In this document: positions 31,301 to 43,900 of the stretch, one piece after another
Layout: every line of letters starts with the position of its first letter
Numbering within the stretch: position 1 is the first letter of the stretch
NCBI GenBank assembly: GCA_023053575.1
Contig: JAKZAP010000006.1
Span: 15,013,280-15,077,279 of the forward strand
DNA: 64,000 bases
Direction of reading: 5' to 3'
From: Branchinecta lynchi
Taxonomy: Eukaryota; Arthropoda; Branchiopoda; Anostraca; Branchinectidae
Notes under the pieces: model-generated
Database searches by the model: none
Told to the model about the DNA's origin: nothing
The model's input: the letters and a program-made list of their open reading frames with translations, nothing else
Translations under genes and position numbers: made by a program

Positions 31301-34300
31301 ATCAGATCTGTCTACTACTCTACCCTAATCTGAGTTGTTTGTCTGTTAGCGATGTTTCTTTTGATGGTGTGGGGCTGAGTCAGATTCACATATTCATGTC
31401 CGAAACATTTTCAACAACAAATTATTTTCTTGGCGGTCAGAATAAGATTTATGTTCAGTTCTTATGCTGAGGAAAGTGCGTAACTAAAGACTACGATATA
31501 CTTGACATAATATGGATAAATCATTTGGTCATGTCAACAGTCCTGTGTAGTTTAGGAAAATTATACAATGCAATTTTGATCACTTGTATTTATTTGCGCG
31601 ATCTGTCGTTGCCCTTTCCCTTGAATCCTCTTCAGGTAATCTTGAACTTCTTTCAGAGCGTTTGTTTGACTCGGGGTCAAGAGAGTCAAGCAAGTCCATT
31701 ATCTTGTTCGAATTTCGCTAAACGGTCGCGGTGAACACTGCGCGTTATTTCAACCGTAGGCTAAACATGTAGGATTTGGTGCTTAATTGGCAAGTCAGTG
31801 CTATAAACAGGATTGGCACATGTGGCATGATAGTGTGAATTGTCGCTGTATTTGAGTTTTCTCACTCTTATCCTATGTAAGAAGACATAACATTCACTCT
31901 ATTTCAGTAAAAGTCCAGATGTGTTATTTTTGCATTTTGAATGTTAATTTTTAGGTTATTTGTATTTTATTAATCGTAGTCTAGCATGTTATTGACCATA
32001 TTTATCATAAGACGTCGGTATAAATGTCGCAAAATTGTATATATTTGTAGATTGTTGTTATGATGTTATGTTTAGACGTAAAAACAACCCATCGGCTTGT
32101 CCGTTATCTGTTTTTTAGATTATATTGAATTGAAATTGAATTGAACAGTAGTGATTCCGACCAAAAGGGATTATTTCACGTTGTTTTTAGTGAATATTAA
32201 ATTAAGGTGTATGAGTTCTGCAGCGGCAATTCTAGCCAAAAGTGGCCATTTCATTGTGACTTCACCTCTTTTGTGCAAACAAAGTTTCAGTCCTAATTCA
32301 CTCTATGTCGGCCAAAAGTCACTCTATAAATCTATATGATATGACAACCCTGGCTAGAAATCTTTCCTGGAAAACCACTTGGAGCGATTATTTTCAGTTT
32401 CAGTTTGGAAATGGGCTTGTTTGTTAAACTGTCCTCGACAAAACGTCTCCATTGCCGTTTCCCCAATACGTTGCCACCTCTCTTTTGTAGGTACGAGGGC
32501 GCTTTTATTCTCATGTCGTGGCCTAATCTGTAATAAAAAAGCTTGAAATGTTGTACGTTGCGACTGAGGACATTTTGTCACTGTGACCTTTTTCGGCTTT
32601 TTAACCAGACTGTGCGGAGTGTGCGAGTGTGCGTATGCCCCGATATTTGTAAAGTACCATAAATTGTACATGAATCGATTTTTTATTGTACTGACAATTG
32701 TATTTCGTGGCTGTTGAATTCACTTGTGTTAATAACTACCCAAGCATGGCTAAAACCAACAAAAACAGTATTACTTTCAATTTGGCATGGGCGGTTTGAG
32801 CATGACGTGAGTCACCCGCAATCCTGTACCACCCATAGATCTTGCATGTTGAGCTACCATCTTTTCGTAACTAAGATTTGAATAATTATTGCCTTGACAG
32901 AAACTCATCTCTAATACAAGGCTTGGATTTGTCAGATAACATCTCATTTAGTCACGCAACTGACAAAAGAAGTCATAAATGCTTATGGCCAAGTCGTAAA
33001 AGTCGATTATACAAATACTCATGTACTAAATGACAGTTACTATCAGATGATGAGATTTCAGTATATTTAATTCAGATGGACTCTTATTTCCGGTTAGCAA
33101 CTACGTGTGGTCAGTTGGACATTTCTGTAAACCAACTAGATAGATAATAATATAATTTCCTCAACACAAGAGAAAGAGCGAGCATTCTTGACTGAATCGA
33201 AGACCAATTAGCCGTACATCAGAATGCCAAGTCATAATCACTAATGACTCTTTTTATAATTTTATTATCTTTCTATTTTCGATTCTTTCATGCTTGTCTA
33301 TCTATTTATGGACTTCTGATTTTCGTAACTATAATGGGAACTGGAGATTCATTTCCGGTTAGCAACTATATATGGTTCTTTGTTCAATAAAATGTATGTG
33401 GCTTCATTTGCTGATATACGCCCTCTGGCTCTCGCGACAAAGTTGAATCAGACATGTTTTGTATTGCTTGGCCCAATGATGGGTCATGGAAAGCCAATAA
33501 ATTCAGATTGGCAGCTTGCCTAACATTTGCCGCTAGTTTTTGAGAATCGCCGAATTAGACGCAAGTAATAAACATGCCAGTTTCTGGCTATAATTCCTGG
33601 CTACAGTGACAACAACGAACCCGTCCAGCGTTCTCTCCTAAGAAATACCGCATGCGATAGCACACATGACAGATCTCTAAATTTGTTTTACCGTCAGTTT
33701 TTTTGCCGCCGAAAATTATAGAGGTGTCGCCAAACATCAAAGCCCGTTAGCTCTATGAATCACTTCTAATTTCTGTTCTCCAGTTCTTGGCTTCTATGGC
33801 CTAGGGCGATGACTGATTAGGAGACGGATGACCAGGCTAAGAATGACACTGTTCAGCAGTGACTAACCTAGAAGGAATCTGCAACTGGCTGAAGTGACGA
33901 CTTTACTTTTACTTGACCGTGAACTTGGGGCTAATTTTAGTCAGTTCAGATCTGTTGGCAGTGATGATATCGAGGATTTGTTCCCGATAAAACCAAAGGG
34001 GTTTGGACCTCTGGAATATGGTTGAAAATTCGTGGTGAGAAATTCCGAAAAGACATTGGAAAATGGAGCTTCAAAAACCGGATAGTGGAATACTGGAATA
34101 ATCTCCCCGAAAATTTCGTAAATGCCGAAAATATCAATCAGTTTAAAGCAGGCGTGGATCGACACCTGGCTGAAATTGAATTTAGTGTACACAGTGTCCC
34201 GAGAAATTAACAGAGGCGAAAGCCTTTTTTACTGCAGTTACATTATTATTATTATTATTAATATGCCATCCGCCGGGACTCGTGACCACAAAGACGCATC

Positions 34301-37300
34301 GGCAGAATAGCTAATCTTCCTGAACTGGTTTATTTTTCCATATTGCCCAGACGTTTCTATTATTAAGGGATTAACAATTTCTGATAATCGGGTAGAGATA
34401 AAGGGTGCATAGTAGCTTGGAAGGGATTTTGGAGGTTAACAGGAAGAACAAATAATCAGATAAAACCTCCGTCTTTGGTCCCATGCAGCGACTATGGATA
34501 CCCCGACAAACTGAGCGGAGCTAGAGGTACATGCTCTAGCTTTGAGTTGATACCCGTCTACTCTCGTCAGTTCCGTCTTCGCAGTTGCTCATCGAAGAGC
34601 AATAAGCGCAGGAGGCACGCCGACCCACTATGAAGCGCGTCCAGAGAACCAGTCGGCTTTGACTTTGAAAAGTTTCTTCCACGCGGCTTCACAGCGATAC
34701 AGCAATTTGTAGAGGTAACGAAATGTGATGTGCCGCGTAGCTCCTAACCTCGGCTCGTTTGCATCGGGCAGGGTACGGGGAAATAGTCGACTCCGTATGG
34801 TCATATTACAGTGATAGGGAGACGGATGTTATATTTGATTATTTGTTCTTGGTAATTGTAAAGAAAACTAAATGAATGTCGCTGAAACTACATACTTGCT
34901 GGGACGGGTAACTGTGGGGAAAGAGGTCATGTTGTACACATGCAGTATTCCATACTTTTTCCTCACAGGATTGCAGGGTATTGGGTCAGTGCTCTCTGAA
35001 CGAATACACTATAACGAGAGACGAAAATGCGAACCACTTTACCTTTTGCACAAAGAGCACCATATATACTCTTCTTATACTTTATGAAAGCTAGAAAAAT
35101 TTACACAGCCACTCGGAAACCCAGGGAACCCTTATACCGTACATATTCTAGTCAGACGCAGTGAAGCGTCTTCGCACCTATGCAGGTTTCGGTAAATTTG
35201 AACGTGGCTTTTTATGGCTTTCTTTTTCTTTTTTTCTCTTCCTCTCTTTTTCTTTTTCTTCTTTCTTTGTTTATTATTGTGTGATGTAGGTTAATCTGTC
35301 ACAGGGGGTTTGTTAAACCACTTAACAAGTGTAAACTTCTGGAGGGTTCTGTAGTTCTTAATATCTAATCTAATCTAGGTGTTAAGGTGTCAGACGGCAA
35401 ATGATCGGCAAAGTCTCTGTTTGCCGTAATTGTGTCCAGGAAATCGCCACTGTGGTCGGTAGAGCTTTAATAATTACCCTTGATCTTTTCCAACAGCGAA
35501 ACCTACACTCTTAGCCGGTCCCGATTTTGTGTCCATTCGAAGAAGAAAGCGAACAGGGAAAGCGTATACTAATAAGGTCCCTCGTCGACTTGACCTCGTT
35601 TGAGCAGTAAAACAGATTTGTGACAAGCGTCAAGCAAATGGAAATGTGTGGAAGAACTGAGATTAAACCTGGCAGGCCGAAAGAAGCCACTTTTGCAATA
35701 GCCCTTCACTATTTCGCTGGAAACTTGGTCCGACCTTGACGGGAAGTTGATTCTGGGGATTCGGTACAATCCTCGTGTTCTCTCGTTTGTATCTGATGGG
35801 CTATTAAGCTCCCGCTCAAATGACAGTTTTTGCAAGCATTCTCCGAAGGATCGCATGTAATAAGTACGGTCGAAGACCTCCAAGACCGCCCAGACCGTTC
35901 ACGCCTCTCCCTTAAAGGGGATCTGATAATGCAGTTGCATGGGTTGACGAATGTCCTTCTAAGACATTAAACCTCTTCCGGTTCCCTTTTTGGTATGTCA
36001 ATATGGGTAGGTAGGTTGAGATTAGCTTTGTGGCGAGCGTTGACTCTAAAAATAGTGCCATCTTCTTGAAACTTATTCAAAACACGCCCTTAATGAGGCT
36101 CCCTGCTGATAGTAACATAGTTTAGTCTGATTGATAGACAGTTTAAGTAACTGGTGAAACAATGGACTAGCAGTGTTGGAAGGCAAAAACATAAACATCA
36201 CACGTGTGAATTTCGCCCACTCACCGCCGGGAAAACAAAAACAGTTGAATGGGACTCGGAAGAGCTAATATGCCACTACCAAAGAGACTCACATTCGTCC
36301 TGGTGTAGGGATCCATGTGGTGAGATTGTTAGCTGGCACGTGGGATGTGTGGGTGCCGGTGGGTGGTATGTGGGAACTAAGCTGGTGTAAATCGAAACGG
36401 AAAGGCTCGAGTAGTCTAATAACTCACGGTCCGTGACTTTTCGTCTGGACTCAATGAGGTAATCTTGTAGCTAGCTAATATTAGCTACATCGTGTATATA
36501 TTTATGTATTTGAATGTTCAAAAGGCCATGCGATTTAAGTCAACATTAAAATATAAACACAAAATTCATATCACCCTCCCAACCACTCACTACTGGTAAA
36601 ACAGTAGAATAGTCCTGGTATGTGTTACAGATTTTTCTTTACTTTACAGTTTAACAGATTTTGATGTTTACTTAGAGTGTAAAAAAATACGCCATTTCTA
36701 CTTGAAACCAACTTTAAGGTTTAACCGAAAAAGACTAAGGCAGGACAGTCTAGTTACCCCTCACTTATTCACTTAAACATGCTTGAAAATCCGATGAAAA
36801 TGCGTTACTTCAGTGCTTCGCCATTTGCGAATACAGATAATAATTCAAATAGATTATTTATCAACTAAACAGATTTACCTAGAGGAATTTTCCTGACGTA
36901 TTTGTGGTACCTTTATGTGCTTGTACCTGTGTTGTATGCTTGACGGAAACGACTTACGAAAAATAAGTGTTCACGCACTGGCAGAGGCGTCCCGAGGGGG
37001 GATGTGGGGGATGCTGCCCACCCCCCAGAAAGCCTGTGGGAAAAAAAATCCGGTAAATTTTGACTGGTACGGCGAAGCCGCGCCAGTTAAAATTTGTCAA
37101 ATTCACCTGAACTTGGGGATTTTTAGGGAATCTACCGGATTATTGCTCAGGTAACCTACCGGATTTTGCTCATGGAATCTACGCTAAATCTTTCACAAGG
37201 AATCTACCGGAACTATTGGATCTATTGGAATTTACCCCTGGGAATCTACGAAATTCGGCTGAGGGAATCTACCGGAATTTGTGCGGAATCTTTCACAAAG

Positions 37301-37927
37301 AATCTACCGGAACTTGTCTCAGGGTATCTACCGGAATTTACCCCTCGGAATCTACGAAATTCGGCTCAGGGAACCTACCCCACGGAATCTACGAAATTCG
37401 GCTCAGGGAATCTATCGGAGTTTGTGCGGTATCTTTCACAAGGAAACTACCGCAATTTTTCTCAGGGAATCTACAGGAATTTACCCCTCGCAATCTACGA
37501 AATTCGGCTCAGGGAATCTACCAGAATTTGTGCTAAATCTTTCACAAGGGATCTACCGGAACTCGGCTCAGGGAATCTACCAGAATTTGTGCTAAATCTT
37601 TCATGAAGAACCTACCAGAATTTGTCTCAGGGAATCTACCGGAATTTACCCCATATCCTCTATCAGAATTACCCCGCGGAATCTACCAGAATTCGTCTCA
37701 GAGAAAATGGAAAATGGTCAAAATGTGGACAAACAGAAAATGGTCAGAACGCGACGAGTTATTGTGTAGGGTGTGTTGAATGTCATATTTTTTATGTGTT
37801 AACGAACCTTCTTTTTTGTTTGCTCTTGTTTACAATACATAATCGAAGTCAGAACACAACAGTAAGATTATCACTACGGAGAATTTTCGGTAAAACCTAA
37901 AAAAAAAATACCGGTAAAATTTTCAAG

Positions 37928-37963
<36 letters not shown>

Positions 37964-40900
37964 TATCAGGAAGGTGTATGGATGCCCCTGAGCAGTGGGC
38001 TACCTTCCACGAGCAGATCATTGGAAAAGCCACGTTTGTATTGAAATTCAAATTTTCTGCGTCATAGTAGAATTTTGCGTGGTGCTGAGGATGGGCGTAG
38101 ATATTGAACGTCAGAATATAGAGCAAATAGTGAAAAATGAAAAAATCCCTTAACAGAATTCGAATAATGCAGTGTTCAGTCAAATGATACAAAAATTAGT
38201 TGGCTTTTTAGTTAAACTTTGATTCTGTATCCCTTGACACCTGTAACTGTTCCTTACACTAAAGTAGCACAGTAGGCTATTATGACAATACTGCGAATTG
38301 TGGGAAGAAATTTATTCGTTTACTCAATAGTTAATTACAGGATTTCTAACTCTGGTCACTCATTTCGAACGATTAATCGACGTCAGTATTCTTACATTCC
38401 CTCCATGAACAGTCAAAATTTAGGCATGGCATTTTTAGATAATATGGACTTGTGAAACGTGAATGCTTGCTAAAGTTTTGGAAGTCTTCTTTCATTTTAG
38501 TTTTCTGTCTTCATCGAAAGGGTTCCTGTTGACGACATGAATGTTTGACAGATGAAATCTCATCACACCCTGGTTGTGAACCGCAACAAATGGTAGCTAT
38601 GAGTGAAGAAAAAGCTGATGATTAGATAGCAATTAAGTTCATGTTTTTATACGGACTTTCAGCCTTTTTTACACATTGAACGGTTACTACATTTTCAGAA
38701 GTTTCATAATAGATAGCACAAGGATGCGCGGTTTGTAATTTGTTATGATTTTTAAAACGTTATGTGTTAAGTGTCATGTATAACAATCATTGCCAGGATT
38801 CAGCAAGGGCCGAAAAACCGCCCAAAAAGCATCTGCTGACTTCTCCGATATCCAGACGACAAAAAAAAAGTCAGCAGATGCTTTTTCGGCTCTTCATGCG
38901 AGGGGTCGACGACTCTAATTTCTTATGTACACCATTCCAGAATAACCTAATAATTCCTGACCATTCTGGATTATTCCTAACCATTCCGGATTATTCCTAA
39001 CTATTCCGGATTATAACTAACCCTCTGTATGGGATATAATTCCAGTTGAAATCAGAAATTCGAGTCATCTGGCATCCTTCATGGCTACAGTGAAGAGATT
39101 TTTCCCTGCAAAAGGATAGTAATGATGCGTGAGTGTTTTTTGTAAGCAGAATGTTTGTTGTATATGTATGACCGTGTATGAATGGCATGTAGAATAATAT
39201 AAAAATAGTGTTACCACATTATGTAGTATAGAGAAGACTGCCACCTAATAAAATTTAATGTAATCTAATATAATCCATACCGGATTATTCTTGAACATTC
39301 CGGATTATTCCCGACTATTCCGAATTATTCCTGACCATTCCGGATTATTCCTTCGGGACGTGTACACCATTCTGGAGAGTCGTCGACCCCTCGTCTTCAT
39401 GGCAATCCCTGTTATACAGGACATTTAATGCATAACGTTTTCAAAACCACAACAGATACAATCCTAAGTGTTGTCTGTTGAAAATGCGCATCCTCGTGTT
39501 ATCTGTTATGAAACTTGGAACCTGAAATCCAAACAAAACGTAGAAGAACAATGGTCCGGAGAATGGTGAAAGCGAGGAAAAGACAGGCATACTTTTATAA
39601 GTCACGTAAGAAACCCCTATCCTGGTTTGATCGCAAGAAACTAATGCCAAAACTGATAGTTGAATAAGGTGAGGTGGTGTAAATAAAGAATGTGTCAGAC
39701 CATGATTTTCGCAAACTAGTTCCACGTCAGTTGACGCGACTGCAAACACCAAGGTACAGCTTGTTGCGCTGTTACCACGTGCATAGCGTACGTGCAGATA
39801 CTTAAGACTAAACTAGGGAAGAAACGGCCTTCTTTATGGTCAAGATCTATCAGCCGAACATGATGCAATCTCGGCAACAACGGATGCACAACAGTCTAAA
39901 AATCGTAGGAGTTGCGTCATTACTGTGTATTTTAAGATTTTTTTTTGTTTTATGTTCCGCTAGTCCTTTAAGGACTTATGTATATCTCTACTCTTATTCA
40001 CCAGCAAACGGAGCAAATGAAAGCCAAAGCAGCAGAATTCTCAAAATAATCTTTAAACGTAACGTTATCAGACATGCCGCGTCGTCTTGTATGACGAGCC
40101 TTTGAAAGAAATGCGGCACTGGGTAACATTTCTTTGACAACATTTTAAGCTGTTTCCTTCTCTAATCATTTTCTAACCTCATTAATATGTGTGATTTCGG
40201 TGTCTCCTACTTTTCACTGCTAGGTTTGTTGGATCGATGCCTCGCCCCTATGACGGGTTTTTACGTTTCAAATCCGGACAAGATTATGGTCAATGTGTAA
40301 CGTTTCGCTTTCAGTGAGCGTTACGATCCGTGACAGGGCCTTGCTCCGCTCGGATACTTTTTAAAGTGATTGCGTACAAATATACATAAAATTTATTTAC
40401 CAAAGAAAACTCAACGCTCAATGCAGTACGATTTTTGGCCCCTAGAAGCCACCGTACGCCCCCCACCCCCTTAATCACTAGTAAAATAGAAAAACGAGAT
40501 TTTCGTTTTTTTTTTTTACTGGTGTGGTCGAATACTTTAAACTCTTACCTTGTGTAAGTAGAATGTGGCTATAGATGGGAGCTCCCCTGAATCTGGGTAA
40601 TGGAATGAATTCGCTGGATGATTCGGTTCCGTAGCCGAAATTCGAGAAATTTTCTCGGCAGGAACTGTTGGCCAGTTAGGTGCGGTAAAAGTGAAGCCAC
40701 TATCCGTTCCGGCGTCGATAGGATCAACCTGGAAAGAAATATCGTGATTTAAGGATCCAAGCATCCATGACCGGATACCGATGACTTCGCAAATTAGTCC
40801 GTTCGTTCGTCTTTAGCACGATGGTTCTCGTCGAGGGTTGAAACAAGTTGCTCAAACTTAACGTGAAGCGGTCAAAGCAGGTTAGGTTTAGAGATTGAAC

Positions 40901-43900
40901 ACGTAGCCCTGTATTTAGGAGTGGGAAGGGGGGCTACGAATAAAGGAGTGACGCAAATACTTTTTCATGCTAATGAACCGTCGATTCAAGCACATCTGAA
41001 GCTCGTTTTCTCGCCAACAAGTAGTTCGTTTGGAATCAAGCAAAAAACAGAAATTTGTGAGAAGTATCTTTGTTTTTGAAGTTGGTTACAGGTTGGTTAC
41101 AGGTACAATTGTATCTTTCTTTTTTCTAGGTTCCTAAAACGTAAGTGGAGGGATACCTGTGACATCGCGAAAGTTGTACATCGGTCGGTCCGTCCGTCTG
41201 TCAGCACGACAACTCTCGAAGGGAATGAGATATTTTGATGAAACTTGGCGTGAATATTCTTTGCATCAAGGGAAAGATCGAGTTCGTAGATGGGCTCTGT
41301 AGCCCCATACTGAGGGGTGGGGCAGGGGGTTCAGATTAAGGTGCAAACAAAACATTTTTAAACAGCTAATGAGATAGTCGATTCAGTGGTGAAGACGCGC
41401 TGAACACGATGATGAAAACCGAATTCTCGCCGGACAAGTAATTCGTCCCAAATCCAGCCAAAACTAAAAATTTGTTAAAAGGAAACATTTTATTTGAAGT
41501 TGATTAAGAGAGAGAGAGAGATAATTTTATTACAAACAGTGTACAGATGTGAACAGGGGCCACCCCATAAAGCTTTCGCCTCTCCTAAGGGGGAGACCCC
41601 AAATAAAACATTCATACATAAGCACTCGTCCAACACAAACTTTAGACACGATCACATGAAAAAAAGGGACGGCAGGGATATCACCAACAAAAACACACAC
41701 CAAATCAACAGGGTCGACCACCCAAACTAAACCAAATATTTATTTTTTATTTTATTTTTTAAAATTCATATTTGCGAATTAATATGGGTTTCAAAAGATC
41801 CTTAAAAGTACCCAGCACTTCATCACTCTGGATCACCCCCCCCCCCCCCCCCAGAGCATTCCAACTCCGAACATCACGATGCAACACCGAAAACCCAGAA
41901 CGTGTAGTACCAGTAGATCTCGTATGATGGTGATGGGTAGACATTACTGTGTTCAACAGATCACTAAAACATGTCAATGATTGTTTATGCACTAGTCGAA
42001 AAATAAATAATAAAGTATACAACTCACGAAGACCGGCAGCAGGAAGAATACTCAGATTAGAATAAACATTACGGACCGAATCACGGTGTCCAGATCCGCT
42101 TAGAATACGAAGGGCGTGGTTTTGTAGGACTCGGATAGGACGAAGGACTGATGGAAACGTCCCCATCCACACATTAGCACAGTACAAGATGTACGGGTGG
42201 ACCATTGAAAAATAAAGCAAACGTAGAATATTAGAAGGAAAAACATATTTTAATTTACGCATTATACCCACATTTCCAGACAATATTTTCCCAACCCAAG
42301 CAACATGATTTTTGAACGATAGCGTCTCATGAATAATTAGTCCGAGGTACTTTGCATCAGTAAGTGTTTTTCTGTTAGCACAATCTGAAGTTATCTGAGC
42401 AACCAAGATGTTCGATTTAGAGGTAAGAAGAAATGCTGAACACTTATTATGAAAGTCGTTTTCTACCCGGACAAGTAGTTTGCCTGGAATTCGGACAAAA
42501 CCGGAAAGTTTGTTAAAGGACCTGTCTTACCTATGATACTAACGCAACCTACTTCCATAATCACTCCATATATTTCTAAAACCGGAGACGCCAATTTCGT
42601 ACGGTACATCCTAATCCGTCTAACAAAACCACGCTGATTTTCTCACTTGCCGTGTTTTGCTACGTTCGAAGTGTATCACGCTGTCGAGTTATCTGCGAGA
42701 AGTTGTTCCATCAGAACAATGCCAAAGGTTTCGATGGGATCCCAAAAATCTTTGATCCAGACAATTGGGTCTTGTCTTCGCCAGGCTATTCATCTGAGAA
42801 AACCAAGTTCAGATATACTTTATAAGCCATATCTATTTTGACGATACTGACCGCAACATCCTTCTGTACTTCTTCCAAATTTCCGATTTCGGCCGAATTC
42901 CGAGCGAACTACTTGTCTACCAAAAAAAGTAAATTCAGAATATTTCCTTATCCCTAGAAAGAACATCTAATCAACTTCAAATTAAAACTTTAACTTTTAA
43001 CAAACTGTCCGGTTTTGCCGGATTCCGGACGAACTACTTGTCCGGCGAGCAAATGGTTTTCATCATCGTGTCAGCATGTCTTCTTACCCCATAATCGACT
43101 ACCACATTAGCTGTTAAAAAATATTTTGTTTGTCCCTTAATTTGAACCCCCTCCCCCACCCCCAAAATGTAGGTGCACACAGCCCATCAAAGAACCTGAC
43201 CTTACCCTTGATGCAAAGAATCCTCACATTAGGTTTCATCAAAATATCTCGTTCCCTACTTACAGACGGACGGACAGACAGACAGACGGAAACTTTTACG
43301 AAGTTATAGCTATTTCTCCATTTACGTTTTGGGATCCCAAAAACTTCGCGCATGTCAGGTTAATCCAATAACAAAATCCATAAAGGCCCCATCGTACCTC
43401 TTCCTTTCACATTAATCCTAGCTCCGTTGTGGAATCATGAGCTTCAGAAATACCCGCCCTTCGTCATTGCTTGGTCATTGTTTTTTACCGAGCCGATTTT
43501 GCCAGTCAAGTACTCCACACTTCATCGAAAGCTTCAAGGAGGAATTGACAACTATTCTAGTAGGACAGCTCCTTCAAGAGTAAGGCCATGGGGGACATTT
43601 TTTTTCAGCTTTTCAGATTTGGTAGGCCAACAGGTCTATATGGTGATTCAGCTCTTGGCTTTCCCCTTGATAACCACGACGCGCACAGTCTTCAAAGTTT
43701 AACTGAAACGCCCACTTATTTTTGTGTCATTTAATTGAATACACTGAATTATTTAGATTCTGCCAAGGGATTTTTTTTATTTTCTACTATCTGCTCTAGT
43801 TATGACGTCAGAATATCTGCGGTCATACCCACAACCCACAACGTATATTCTACTATGACGAGGAAAATTTTAATCTCAACACAAACACGGCTTTTCAGTG

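Noticed and set aside
37125..37606. Three long overlapping open frames (146, 106 and 104 codons)
   Set aside because: They are the product of a 24-bp minisatellite, not of a coding gene.
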